64,000 nt of DNA from positions 682,001-746,000 of the forward strand of contig OW818679.1 in NCBI GenBank assembly GCA_942493145.1, read 5' to 3'. The translations under genes were made by a program, and so were the position numbers. Positions 28,085-37,439 of this stretch are shown piece after piece; position 1 is the stretch's first letter, and each line of letters begins with the position of its first letter. This DNA comes from ENR-C20 sp942493145. Lineage in GTDB: Bacteria > Bacillota > Clostridia > Acetivibrionales > DTU013. The notes under the pieces were generated by a model. It saw only the letters and a program-made list of their open reading frames with translations, searched no databases and was not told the origin of the DNA.

Positions 28085-28705
28085 ATGAAAAAGCTTATGA
28101 AAAGGTGTAAGAACATCATCCTTGTTTCATTTTTATTGGTATTTATAGTTGCAGGCACTTCCTGCGAACGTTCAGACTCAAACGCTGATGTCACCCACCC
28201 GCAGGTGGCTGTTGAGATGCAGGACGGCGGCAAAATGATATTTGAGCTCTATCCTGAATATGCACCAGAGACTGTAGCGAATTTCATAAGCCTTGCCAGG
28301 TCGGGCTTCTATGATGGCATCAATTTTCACAGGATCGATGGCAATTTTATGATACAGGGTGGCGACCCTAAGGGTGATGGTACGGGAGGCTCAGACAAGG
28401 CAATAAAGGGAGAGTTTACAGAAAACGGCTTTAAGAAAAATACCCTTTCCCATACCAGAGGTGTTATATCAATGGCAAGGAAAGAGGCTTTTGATTCAGC
28501 CACCAGTCAGTTTTTCATTATGGTCGATGATGATGATTCAGATACCCTTGATGGGAAGTATGCGGCTTTCGGCAAGCTCATCGAGGGGGAGGAAACCCTC
28601 GATGCTATTGCGGCAACTCCTGTTATATTTAGTGAAGTGACAGGCTTCAACGACAAACCGGTCAAGGATAATATTATAAAGACCATAACCGTATTGAGCG
28701 AGTAA
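28085..28705 (+). CDS. Cyclophilin-type peptidyl-prolyl isomerase lipoprotein
   Basis: 206 residues. Signal peptide with lipobox (AGTSC), then a cyclophilin domain with FHRIDGNFMIQGGDP, TSQFFIM and LDGKYAAFGKLIEG. Probably assists folding of exported proteins at the outer face of the membrane. GGAGAG precedes the ATG. A cytoplasmic homologue without signal lies at 37440. Located 8 bases after galK, so likely co-transcribed. Confidence 0.92.
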   Translation: MKKLMKRCKNIILVSFLLVFIVAGTSCERSDSNADVTHPQVAVEMQDGGKMIFELYPEYAPETVANFISLARSGFYDGINFHRIDGNFMIQGGDPKGDGTGGSDKAIKGEFTENGFKKNTLSHTRGVISMARKEAFDSATSQFFIMVDDDDSDTLDGKYAAFGKLIEGEETLDAIAATPVIFSEVTGFNDKPVKDNIIKTITVLSE

Positions 28706-28744
28706 GAATCAGACTTTAACCAGCTTGACTTCAAAAGTTATGCC

Positions 28745-30241
28745 TTATTCAGCAGGTATGTCTTCGCTATCCGTTTTGATGGGTTTTACCGCCGGGCCGG
28801 ATAATATACTTCCATCTTCGCTGAATCTTGAGCCATGGCAGGGGCAGTCCCAGGACCTTTCTGCATCGTTCCATTTCAGGGCACAGCCCAGATGGGAGCA
28901 ATTGGGATGGCCGCTTAAATGGCCTGCTATGAAGTTGGCCGCGGTGTCGGCGTTTTCAATGATAATGTTTTTGACCGACGAACCGGCGGTTGACCGCGAT
29001 GGTGAATAGACCTGGGCCCAGGGGTTTTCCCTTCTGAGTATCAGGTCTTTTATTATGAATGCTGAGGCAGTACTGTTTGTCATACCCCACTTCCTGTAAC
29101 CCGTTGCCACAAAGATATTCTGCTTTTCTTTTGTGAGATATCCGGCATAAGGGAGGTCATCCATCGATTTGTAGTCATGTGCAGACCATCTGTAGCACAC
29201 TGATTCCACTGTGAAAACTTCTCTTGCGAAGTCCAGCAGATTCTCATAACGTTTCCAGGTGTCAGATTCATGACCCTGTTTATGATGTTCCCCGCCTGCA
29301 AGCACGAGTTTTCGACCTTCATCAGGCTGCCAGCGGAGAGATCTTGACGGACTTTCCGCATTGATGTACATGCCGTCAGGAAAATCCTCCCTGATATATA
29401 AGCCTAAAACATAGGACCTGACGGGATATAGCCTTCCGAAATACATACCATGCCTGTCATAAAAGGGATAGTGGGTGGCAAGGACTACAATGGGCGCGGA
29501 TATTTTTCCGCCATTCTCAAGGATTACCGAACAGGTGCTGCCTTCATGCAAATCAACGGCACGTGTGTTCTCGAATATTGCGCTGCCGTCACCGGGTATG
29601 GTCGCTGCGAGAGGGAGCAGATATTTGCGGGGATGGAACATTGCCTGGCCGTCGAATCTCATGGCAGCCTTGACTTTGAAGGGAAGTGGCGTATCATCGG
29701 TTAAGCAGGCCTTGATACCGAAGGAAGAAGCGGCGGCTGTTTCATCAGCCAGCTTTGCAATATATTCATCGAGAAGGGTGTATACATACGCGGGCTGATG
29801 AATATAATCACATTCGATGTTGTTCTCAAGTGCTATCTTTTCGATGGCGCCGATGGCAAACTCATTTGCCTGCGCATATTGCATCGAAAGTTCTTCACCT
29901 TGCTGTTTTTTTATCTGGTCATATATCAAAGAATGCTGGGAAGTGATTTTGGCAGTCGTATGGCCTGTTACGCCAGTAGCAAGCTTACCGGCCTCAATTA
30001 TGACGACTCTCAGGCCTTCTTTTTTTAATAGATATCCCAGGGTTATACCAACAAGGCCACCGCCAATTATCGCAACATCTGCAGACATGTCGGAACCTGC
30101 TTCAAATTCAGGATAATCCCTGGTACCTTCGTGACCTTCCTGACCTTCAACTTTATTATTTAATCCCGGAGCCGTAGCCATCCAATAGGATTGCATCTTA
30201 AGCGGCAGGTCTTCCAGGCCGGATCTTTCATCGTCATCCAT
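28745..30241 (-). CDS. FAD-dependent oxidoreductase with C-terminal Rieske domain
   Basis: 498 residues. The N-terminal DAO-type FAD domain has the dinucleotide loop GGGLVG at about 60-65 and RVVIIEAGK. The last ~60 residues are a Rieske [2Fe-2S] domain with ligands C448/H450 (CSHLGC) and C466/H469 (CPCHGSRF). Such fusions occur as soluble oxidoreductases in many bacteria. The physiological substrate is not known. Single gene, convergent with the cyclophilin gene. Confidence 0.9.
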   Translation of the reverse strand: MDDDERSGLEDLPLKMQSYWMATAPGLNNKVEGQEGHEGTRDYPEFEAGSDMSADVAIIGGGLVGITLGYLLKKEGLRVVIIEAGKLATGVTGHTTAKITSQHSLIYDQIKKQQGEELSMQYAQANEFAIGAIEKIALENNIECDYIHQPAYVYTLLDEYIAKLADETAAASSFGIKACLTDDTPLPFKVKAAMRFDGQAMFHPRKYLLPLAATIPGDGSAIFENTRAVDLHEGSTCSVILENGGKISAPIVVLATHYPFYDRHGMYFGRLYPVRSYVLGLYIREDFPDGMYINAESPSRSLRWQPDEGRKLVLAGGEHHKQGHESDTWKRYENLLDFAREVFTVESVCYRWSAHDYKSMDDLPYAGYLTKEKQNIFVATGYRKWGMTNSTASAFIIKDLILRRENPWAQVYSPSRSTAGSSVKNIIIENADTAANFIAGHLSGHPNCSHLGCALKWNDAERSWDCPCHGSRFSEDGSILSGPAVKPIKTDSEDIPAE

Positions 30242-30335
30242 CTGCAGCTCTCCTTATACTTTATACTAAGTATATTATGGTGTGCGGATGGATTTTTATA
30301 CGCGGCTGATCTGATGCATGCACCTTTCAGTGTAA

Positions 30336-31112
30336 TCACTGCTGCACAAATATATCCTTTTTAATGACGCTGAGCGCGCCTGCCAGATAAACCCCGGCAA
30401 TTATATAGAAGGGCATCCAAAGGAAGCTGATGGCCATGGGCAGGAAACCAAGAAGTGTGCCCAGTATCAGTGGCAAAGTCATTGCATAGGCACTGAGGAC
30501 GAAAAGATCTCTGAATACCAGGGTCAACCCCATTATCCTGCTTATGATCATACCTATTGAGGCTATTATCAGCGCGCTTATGAATTTGCCTATGACAAAG
30601 AATATAAGGCCGAATACAGCAATGAAGATGGATAGCCATTTCAGAAGGGGCAGCATGTTTTTAACTGCAGCTTTATTGGTGCTTAAGCCAGGGAGCATTG
30701 AAAAGTTGGTGATTTGCTTTTTCTCGTATGTCTTCTGGATCATGCGGGTCTTTGATATCAGTATGGCGGCGTCATAATTATCAAGTACGGAATCGTCGTC
30801 ACTGGTAGTGTCTATTATCATCGTCATCGTGCCGCCGTTTATAAATATCGGCATTTTGCCTTCAACCTGAAGTTCTCCATTGCTGAACGAGAACTCAGGC
30901 ACCTCTTCATCATATTTAAGCGTCATCTCATCTATCGCGGTATTGAAAACGAATATTGGCATCACAAGGCTTGCCGCACCGAGTAAAAGGGTGAGCAGCA
31001 GCAGGTAAACCACAGCCTTTCCTGTTTTCTGCATGGGGAAAAATTTATAATACCTGAAGCCTGCGATACTGTAATATATTTTATAAAAAAAGTTATTCTT
31101 CATTTCATCCAT
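30336..31112 (-). CDS. DUF1189-family membrane protein
   Basis: 258 residues with a hydrophobic segment at about 30-55, a ~100-residue outer loop and three to four helices in the C-terminal half. The N-terminus (FFYKIYYSIAGFRYYKFFPM) and overall plan match DUF1189 proteins of Firmicutes, whose function is unknown. AGGAGG precedes the ATG. Monocistronic as far as can be seen. Confidence 0.8.
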   Translation of the reverse strand: MDEMKNNFFYKIYYSIAGFRYYKFFPMQKTGKAVVYLLLLTLLLGAASLVMPIFVFNTAIDEMTLKYDEEVPEFSFSNGELQVEGKMPIFINGGTMTMIIDTTSDDDSVLDNYDAAILISKTRMIQKTYEKKQITNFSMLPGLSTNKAAVKNMLPLLKWLSIFIAVFGLIFFVIGKFISALIIASIGMIISRIMGLTLVFRDLFVLSAYAMTLPLILGTLLGFLPMAISFLWMPFYIIAGVYLAGALSVIKKDIFVQQ

Positions 31113-31179
31113 TATAAGCCTCCTTAAATATTATCCTTCTACACGAATATTATCTTTCTATCCGAATTTTTATTACTAT

Positions 31180-31264
31180 ATAAGATGAACTAATTTTCTT
31201 TTCCAAAAGCAAAATCTGAAAGGACAGATTTTGTTCTAAAACAAAGGGAATTTGTTCATCTTAT
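31180..31264. repeat. 85-bp imperfect palindrome
   Basis: ATAAGATGAAC at 31180-31190 and its complement at 31254-31264 enclose a long imperfect stem that ends in CAAAATCTG/CAGATTTTG around AAAGGA. It lies in a gene-free region between divergent genes at 31112 and 31395. It may be a small non-autonomous mobile element or a regulatory RNA hairpin. Confidence 0.65.
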
Positions 31265-31274
31265 GAATTAAGGA

Positions 31275-31310
31275 ATATAAATTGAATTAAAAAATTAATT
31301 CAATTTATAT
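31275..31310. repeat. 15-bp A/T-rich inverted repeat
   Basis: ATATAAATTGAATTA at 31275-31289 and its exact complement at 31296-31310, six-base loop. Directly right of the 85-bp palindrome and about 85 bases before the methyltransferase gene. Confidence 0.65.
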
Positions 31311-31394
31311 AATTATACAACAAATTGATTTAAAGCGGCAATATGGATATAATGAATAAAAAAGATGCGACCTGGTTTATGCTTGGAGGAATAA

Positions 31395-32576
31395 ATGAAG
31401 AAAATGCAGTTGATAGCAACATCAACATTCGGAATTGAAGCTGTGGTTGGAAGGGAGCTGACAAAGCTCGGCTACACCGACCAGCACATAGAGAACGGAA
31501 GGGTAACCTTCGCAGGGGATGAAAGTGCGATATGCAGGTCAAATCTGTGGCTCAGGTCGGCCGACCGCGTTCTTGTAAAAATTGGGGAGTTCGGAGCTCT
31601 GACGTTTGAAGAATTGTTTGAGAAGACAAAGGCACTTCCGTGGGATGAATGGATACCAGAGGATGCAGAATTTCCTGTCGATGGAAAGTCAGTGGATTCA
31701 AAACTTTTCAGTGTTTCCGATTGTCAGGCGATAGTTAAGAAGGCAATTGTAGAAAAGCTTAAAATCAGATATAAACGTAATTGGTTTGAAGAAAGCGGCC
31801 CTTTATACAGGGTTGAGGTCGGACTATTGAAGGATGTAGCCACCCTGACCATCGATACAAGCGGTGCCGGGCTTCACAAACGCGGGTACAGGAAGCTTGT
31901 AAGCGGGGCACCCATTAAGGAGACACTGGCCGCGGCCATGATAATGATAAGCAGGTGGAATCCGGAAAGGGCTCTTATCGATCCTTTTTGTGGGTCGGGA
32001 ACCATACCGATTGAAGCAGCACTTATCGCAAAGAATATTGCGCCCGGCATTAAGCGTGAATTTACGGCGGAGGGCTGGACCAATATTATTCCTGCAAGCC
32101 AATGGAAGCAGGCAAGGGAAGAAGCTGTGGATTCCGTGCGGAGCGACAGGGAACTTAGGATCCATGGATCGGATATCAGTGACGAGGTCATGAGCCTCGC
32201 GCGCCATCATGCAAAAGAAGCCGGTGTTGAAGCGGATGTACATCTTCAACGTATGGCCATGGCGGATATAAAATCCAGGTACAAGTATGGCTTCATTATA
32301 TGTAATCCACCATACGGCGAAAGGCTGGGGGAAATGAAGGATGTCGAAAAGCTGTACAGAGAGATGGGAAGCACATTTAAACAGCTTGATACCTGGTCCT
32401 TCTATGTAATAACTTCGCATCCTGAATTTGAGAAGCTGTTTGGAAAAAGGGCTGATAAGAAGAGGAAGCTATACAATGGTATGTTAATGTGTAACTATTA
32501 CCAATTCTTTGGTCCGCCGCCACCCAAGATACCAAGGACAACAGAATTAAATCCGAAAGGACTAAATGGGATATGA
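31395..32576 (+). CDS. THUMP-domain RNA (guanine-N2) methyltransferase
   Basis: 393 residues. N-terminal THUMP region (about 1-160), then a Rossmann methyltransferase with DPFCGSGTIPIEAA as the AdoMet loop and the catalytic NPPYGERLG. This is the RlmL/RlmK N-terminal type that methylates N2 of a guanine in 23S rRNA or tRNA. Substrate cannot be fixed here. GGAGGA precedes the ATG. Overlaps aroA by four bases, so it starts the operon with aroA, aroC and aroK. Confidence 0.9.
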   Translation: MKKMQLIATSTFGIEAVVGRELTKLGYTDQHIENGRVTFAGDESAICRSNLWLRSADRVLVKIGEFGALTFEELFEKTKALPWDEWIPEDAEFPVDGKSVDSKLFSVSDCQAIVKKAIVEKLKIRYKRNWFEESGPLYRVEVGLLKDVATLTIDTSGAGLHKRGYRKLVSGAPIKETLAAAMIMISRWNPERALIDPFCGSGTIPIEAALIAKNIAPGIKREFTAEGWTNIIPASQWKQAREEAVDSVRSDRELRIHGSDISDEVMSLARHHAKEAGVEADVHLQRMAMADIKSRYKYGFIICNPPYGERLGEMKDVEKLYREMGSTFKQLDTWSFYVITSHPEFEKLFGKRADKKRKLYNGMLMCNYYQFFGPPPPKIPRTTELNPKGLNGI

Positions 32577-33841
32577 TATTTAATGTGCGTAAATCTGAGA
32601 CCAGTGGCATAGTGAAGATACCCGGTTCCAAATCACATACCATAAGGGCATTGTTCATCGCAAGCCTTGCAGGTGGAAGGTCTGAAATCTTCAGTCCGCT
32701 CGTATCGGAGGATGCGTTGTCAGCAGTTACGGCATGCCGGGCCTTCGGAGCGGAAATTGAGACCAATGACGGAAGGTTCTCTGTTAAAGGTTTTGACGGG
32801 GCACCTAAAACACCTGATGATATAATCAATGTGGGTAATTCAGGAACGACACTCAGGATAGCCATGATGACTGCCGGACTCGCCGAAGGAAATACTGTTT
32901 TTACAGGAGATTACCAGATCCGAAAAAGACCGCTGGCGCCTCTGATAGGTGCCATGAACAACCTGGGTGCCCGCGTATTTTCAACAAGGGACAACGGAAT
33001 GGCACCCGTTGTGGTAGGGGGAAAGCTAAAAGGAGGATATACGGAGCTTGATGCAGTGACTTCACAGTATCTGACCTCCATCCTCATCAATGCACCACTG
33101 GTTCACAACGATACAGAAATATCCATAACGAGGCTGAACGAAGTCCCTTATGTTGATATGACACTGTGGTGGCTGGACAAAATGGGGATACAGTATTTCA
33201 ATGATGGCTACAAGTTATTCAGGATAAAGGGAAGGCAGAAATATCATCCGTTCAGCCTTACAATACCGGGAGACTTCTCATCGGCAACCTTTTTCATGGT
33301 ACAGGCTGCCATATCCGGAGGGGAATTCGTATTACAGAACCTGGACCTCTCCGATCCACAGGGTGACAAGCTTGTGCTTTCATATCTGGATCAGATGGGC
33401 GCGAGGGTAGAGGTGAAGGAGGATGGCATTCATATCAGCGGCGGAAAACTGAAAGGTATTGAGATTGATATGAACTCGACACCGGATGCTTTGCCGGCTA
33501 TGGCAGTTGCCGGCTGTTTTGCAGAGGGTGAGACACGACTGGTGAATGTTCCGCAGGCACGGCTGAAGGAGACCGACAGGATAAGTGTCATGTTTGGTGA
33601 ACTGAAAAAAATGGGTGCCGACATAACAGAACTTCCCGACGGCCTGGTTATCAGGAAGAGCAGGCTCAGGGGCTGTAATGTAAGCGGTCATGACGACCAT
33701 CGCATTGTTATGGCGCTGGCTGTGGCAGGCTTGAATATCGATGGTGAAACAATAATCGATACTGCCGAGGCAGTGAATGTGACCTTCCCGGAATTCCCCG
33801 GGTTAATTCGCAAATGTGGCGGAAGGCTGGAAATGCGGTAG
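32573..33841 (+). CDS. aroA: 3-phosphoshikimate 1-carboxyvinyltransferase (EPSP synthase)
   Basis: Adds enolpyruvyl from PEP to shikimate-3-phosphate. 422 residues with PGSKSHTIRA at 18-27, NVGNSGTTLR and DDHRIVMALA, all hallmarks of the family. Starts four bases inside the preceding methyltransferase. Followed by aroC. Confidence 0.95.
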   Translation: MIFNVRKSETSGIVKIPGSKSHTIRALFIASLAGGRSEIFSPLVSEDALSAVTACRAFGAEIETNDGRFSVKGFDGAPKTPDDIINVGNSGTTLRIAMMTAGLAEGNTVFTGDYQIRKRPLAPLIGAMNNLGARVFSTRDNGMAPVVVGGKLKGGYTELDAVTSQYLTSILINAPLVHNDTEISITRLNEVPYVDMTLWWLDKMGIQYFNDGYKLFRIKGRQKYHPFSLTIPGDFSSATFFMVQAAISGGEFVLQNLDLSDPQGDKLVLSYLDQMGARVEVKEDGIHISGGKLKGIEIDMNSTPDALPAMAVAGCFAEGETRLVNVPQARLKETDRISVMFGELKKMGADITELPDGLVIRKSRLRGCNVSGHDDHRIVMALAVAGLNIDGETIIDTAEAVNVTFPEFPGLIRKCGGRLEMR

Positions 33842-33869
33842 ATAAAATGATATTAATTTGGAGGAATAT

Positions 33870-35051
33870 ATGAACGGCAATACTTTTGGAAGATTATTCA
33901 GACTGACTACATGCGGAGAATCGTATTCCGGTGGTTTCAGAAAGGATCCGGCAATACCGGAAGAACTGTATGGCGGGCTTATGGCCATTGTTGACGGAGT
34001 ACCTCCAGGTATAAAAATCACTGCTGACATAATACAGCAGGAGTTGGATAAGAGGCGGCCGGGACTTTCTCAGCTCAGCACTCCAAGAAAGGAAGTCGAC
34101 AGAGTCTTTGTATTTTCCGGTGTCATGGAGGATGACCTCACGACCGGTGCTCCTGTAGGACTTATAATACCTAATTCTGATATAGGTGATGTGCACATAA
34201 GACAGCATAAGGATAACAAGGATCTTATACGTCCAGGACAGGCAGCATATACATATTTCAAGAAATACGGACAATTTGCCGATTGGGCTGGCGCAGGAAG
34301 GGCTTCGGGCAGGGAGACTGCGGCAAGGGTCGCAGGTGGAGCAGTAGCAAAGGCAGTACTTGATACTTTGGGTATCGATGTAATTGCTTTTGTCACCGAA
34401 TCGCGAGGGATTAGAGCTGCACCCGTATCTTATGAAACTGCAAAGGCCAACTACCGCAAAAACGAACTTAACTGCCCCGACCTGAAAAAGGCGGAGGAGA
34501 TGATAGAAGACCTCATAAAAGTCAAGGACGAAGGAGATACTGCAGGAGGCGTAGTAGAGATAATCGCTGCGGGAGTTCCGGCAGGTCTTGGCGAACCGGT
34601 ATTCGACAAGCTGAGTGCAACGATTGCCCACGCCCTTGTTTCAATTGGGGGAGTCAAGGGAATAGAGTTTGGTGCCGGGTTTGACCATGCACGTATGAAA
34701 GGCTCGGAATCCAACGATACCCCTTATTTCGACGAGACTTCAGGTAAGGTCCGGTTCAGGACAAACAGGGCAGGAGGTATGCTGGGCGGCATATCCAACG
34801 GTGAAGAGATCAGGGTCCGGGTAGCGGTGAAACCGACTCCGACCATTCTTCAGGAGCAGGCCACTGTTGATGTAGGCAAGCTTGCTGATACCACCAACAT
34901 ATTTGCCTCAAGAAGCGATCCTACAATATGCACAAGAGTGTACCCCGTATGTGAGGCTATGGTCAGGATGGCCATACTTGACGCCATGTACATGACATAT
35001 GGATATAAAGGGATCACAAAGTGCATAGATCCGAAATGGGAAAGGATTTGA
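33870..35051 (+). CDS. aroC: Chorismate synthase, with altered N-terminal signature
   Basis: Converts EPSP to chorismate with reduced FMN. 393 residues. GAGRASGRETAARVAGG and FGAGFDHARMKGSE support the family. The first signature, normally GESHG, reads GESYSGG here. An insertion of about a dozen residues follows before IVDGVPPG, so the conserved His appears as Tyr and the spacing differs. Start at ATG 33870 because TTGGAGGA lies at 33858-33865. Operon position between aroA and aroK supports the assignment. Confidence 0.92.
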   Translation: MNGNTFGRLFRLTTCGESYSGGFRKDPAIPEELYGGLMAIVDGVPPGIKITADIIQQELDKRRPGLSQLSTPRKEVDRVFVFSGVMEDDLTTGAPVGLIIPNSDIGDVHIRQHKDNKDLIRPGQAAYTYFKKYGQFADWAGAGRASGRETAARVAGGAVAKAVLDTLGIDVIAFVTESRGIRAAPVSYETAKANYRKNELNCPDLKKAEEMIEDLIKVKDEGDTAGGVVEIIAAGVPAGLGEPVFDKLSATIAHALVSIGGVKGIEFGAGFDHARMKGSESNDTPYFDETSGKVRFRTNRAGGMLGGISNGEEIRVRVAVKPTPTILQEQATVDVGKLADTTNIFASRSDPTICTRVYPVCEAMVRMAILDAMYMTYGYKGITKCIDPKWERI

Positions 35052-35060
35052 TTCCAGGAT

Positions 35061-35555
35061 ATGCATAATATTATACTAACGGGGATGCCCGGTGCAGGAA
35101 AGAGTACAATTGGTCCCGAAATCGCCAAAGCCTTGGGAATGGACTACATTGATACCGACCAGATTATAAGGGATGCTGAAGGCAGGGAACTGAAGGAGAT
35201 TGTATCATCCCTCGGACGTGAGGAGTTTATGAGGATACAGGATAGGACCATAGTATCTCTTCAGCTGGAAAACCATGTCATCGCCACGGGAGGAAGTGTG
35301 GCCTGCAGCGATATAGCCATGGACCATCTGAGAAAGTGTGGGATCGCGATTTATCTGGAATATGAGCTTGCCGAAATAAAAAGCCGGCTTGACCCTGACA
35401 GGAAACTCGCCAGAGAAAATGGACAGGACCTGGGCTCTCTTTATATCGAAAGGACTCCATTCTACGAGAAAAACTCGGACTTTATAGTCAGGTGTTCAGG
35501 CAAAGACACAGGAGAAATACTCAAGGAAATACTTGGATTAATTCCGGGAGACTGA
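35061..35555 (+). CDS. aroK: Shikimate kinase
   Basis: Phosphorylates shikimate. 164 residues. P-loop GMPGAGKST at 8-16, D-T-D motif at about 32-34 and GGSVAC near 75. The lid region contains LDPDRKLAREN. The gene is 9 bases after aroC. It is followed after 6 bases by the Spo0A-like gene, so both may share a transcript. Confidence 0.93.
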   Translation: MHNIILTGMPGAGKSTIGPEIAKALGMDYIDTDQIIRDAEGRELKEIVSSLGREEFMRIQDRTIVSLQLENHVIATGGSVACSDIAMDHLRKCGIAIYLEYELAEIKSRLDPDRKLARENGQDLGSLYIERTPFYEKNSDFIVRCSGKDTGEILKEILGLIPGD

Positions 35556-35561
35556 CGAATA

Positions 35562-36350
35562 ATGGAGCGCATATCCATTCTTATTGCCGATGACAATGAA
35601 GAATATGTCAACATTCTGGCAGGTCATCTGGGCATGCTTGATGATATCAGGCTGGCCGGGGTTGCAAAAGATGGCCACGATACTGTTGAAAAGATCAAAA
35701 CGCTTATGCCGGATATAGTCATAATGGATATAGTCATGCCAGGCATGGATGGTATTGGTGTGCTTGAAAAGCTTGTGGACACCGACCTCTATTACAGGCC
35801 GATAATTGTCATTGTTTCCGCCATCTCTTCGGATTTTATCATAAAAAGGACAATGGAACTTGATGCACAGTACTATTTCGTCAAACCTGTCGATTTGGAA
35901 TCCCTGACACCGCTTATAAGACATCTGTATATCGAGAGGTTCAAGTATCCATTTCCGGTTGGAGAAGCAGATAAAGACAAACTACAAAGGGTCATGCATG
36001 AACATGAAATCATATCAGAAAGCGAAGAACATAAAATTATCGGTAACATAATGAAAGAGTCCGGAATCCTGCCATATGCTTCAGGATATCAATATCTGCT
36101 GGAGGCCGTACATATGGACTTGAAAGGTACGGCGCCGAAAAAAACCATAGGCAGGGAGATATATCCCATAATTGCTCAAAAATACGGCACAACACCACAA
36201 AAGGTTGAACGTGCTGCAAGAAGTGCGGTTGAAAAAGCTATGGACGGGGAAGGGTATTCAAGGCAGGAGATGAGGATGCCTGTGATTTACAGTTTTGTTT
36301 CAACAATTGCGGAAAAGGCCAGAAAGGAACTAAAAAAGAGGAAAAAATAA
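35562..36350 (+). CDS. Spo0A-like response regulator
   Basis: 262 residues. Receiver domain at 1-125 with D10/D11, phosphoacceptor D56 (MDIVMPGMDG) and the Lys of FVKPVD. The C-terminal ~110 residues match the Spo0A DNA-binding fold (GYQYLLEAVHM, YPIIAQKYGTTPQKVERAAR). In Spo0A the last helix usually reads TTPSRVERAIRHAIE. Here several of those positions differ, so this may be a paralogue with altered DNA specificity rather than the sporulation master regulator. The neighbour is aroK, not spoIVB. Confidence 0.85.
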   Translation: MERISILIADDNEEYVNILAGHLGMLDDIRLAGVAKDGHDTVEKIKTLMPDIVIMDIVMPGMDGIGVLEKLVDTDLYYRPIIVIVSAISSDFIIKRTMELDAQYYFVKPVDLESLTPLIRHLYIERFKYPFPVGEADKDKLQRVMHEHEIISESEEHKIIGNIMKESGILPYASGYQYLLEAVHMDLKGTAPKKTIGREIYPIIAQKYGTTPQKVERAARSAVEKAMDGEGYSRQEMRMPVIYSFVSTIAEKARKELKKRKK

Positions 36351-36376
36351 AGCCCTGCTATTTTATTCAGGGCTTT
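36349..36376 (-). terminator. Terminator between the Spo0A-like gene and HU
   Basis: AAAGCCCTG at 36349-36357 and CAGGGCTTT at 36368-36376 form a nine-pair stem. On the minus strand ATTTTTTCC follows, so it mainly serves the HU gene, and it may act both ways. Confidence 0.8.
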
Positions 36377-36399
36377 ATAATTGCGAGGATTGTGTTATA

Positions 36400-36675
36400 T
36401 TACTTGTTTACTTTATCCTTTAATACTTTACCGGCTTTGAATACTGGAGCTTTTGATGCTGGGATAGTGATTTCTTTCTTGGTCTGTGGGTTTCTTCCTT
36501 TTCTAGCAGCTCTTTTCCTTACTTCGAAGGTTCCGAAACCAACGAGAACAACCTTTTCACCCGCCTTGAGTGATTCTTCAACTGAAGAAATCAATGCGTT
36601 GAGAGCAGCTTCGCTATTCTTCTTGTTTAAGCCTGATTTAGCAGCGATAGAGTTAATCAAATCCGTTTTATTCAT
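36400..36675 (-). CDS. hup: HU-family DNA-binding protein
   Basis: 91 residues, the normal HU length. FGTFEVRKRAARKGRNPQT is the DNA-binding arm and its flank. It compacts and bends DNA as a homodimer. AGGAGG precedes the ATG. Single gene with its own terminator. Confidence 0.95.
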   Translation of the reverse strand: MNKTDLINSIAAKSGLNKKNSEAALNALISSVEESLKAGEKVVLVGFGTFEVRKRAARKGRNPQTKKEITIPASKAPVFKAGKVLKDKVNK

Positions 36676-36822
36676 TTACACAACCTCCTATATTTGGAAT
36701 TCGACATTATTTTATAATGAAAGTGGCTTGAAGTCAAGCATTTAGCAATAAATTAGGGTTTTAGTACTATCTTTTTAGTTCAAATGTCTGTATTGAATGG
36801 TATTAAATAACAAATTTAACAG

Positions 36823-37242
36823 TCATGGGATGGTAATTATCTCTATTTCCTTTAGCACCTTTTTCAAATCATTGAGGAATTTGTTCTCTTTCTGGTCTTT
36901 GGGGGATTCACCCATAATTATACAATTAATTCTATTATTCTCGGCGTATTCGGCAATTGTTTCTGCAACCCGGTCAGATTTAAGGACTGACAGGTTCGCA
37001 CCAACTGATTTGGAAATTCCAAACAGGTATTCAAGGGCTTCTCCCTCTTTTGCATTATCAAGGAAATTGAGGTCGTTTTTTACAACATGCAGTACAAAAA
37101 GCCTGTCCCTGTCCTCATCCCGCAGTTCCGATGCTTTTCTGATGAGCCTTTCACAGGTTTTTTGCTGGGTTATACAGACTAAAATATTCTTTATATCTGT
37201 TGGCTTTGTATTTATATTCGAATGTTTCATATTTGAAGACAA
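36823..37242 (-). CDS. Universal-stress-like small protein
   Basis: About 140 residues. KNILVCITQQKTCERLIRKA, LFVLHVV and NCIIMGESPKDQ give the alternating strand-helix plan of the Usp fold, resembling the Usp-type domain of KdpD. The start is uncertain. TTG at 37240-37242 (minus strand) has AGGGGGAA upstream at good spacing, while ATG 37272 has no visible ribosome site. Function unknown. Confidence 0.65.
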   Translation of the reverse strand: MSSNMKHSNINTKPTDIKNILVCITQQKTCERLIRKASELRDEDRDRLFVLHVVKNDLNFLDNAKEGEALEYLFGISKSVGANLSVLKSDRVAETIAEYAENNRINCIIMGESPKDQKENKFLNDLKKVLKEIEIITIP

Positions 37243-37439
37243 AATCTTGTTCCCCCTCTGGAATATGTCCATAATAATTATACCAAAATGGCTGAATAAA
37301 GTCTTAAAGATAGTAAAATTTATTTAGTGTGGGATTGGTTTTTACGTGTGCTTGAAACAACCCCGCTGTGATGTTAAAATTGAATGAGGAAACTGATACC
37401 AGTACAAGCTGGAATTAGAATAGTGAAAAGGAGAATCAT

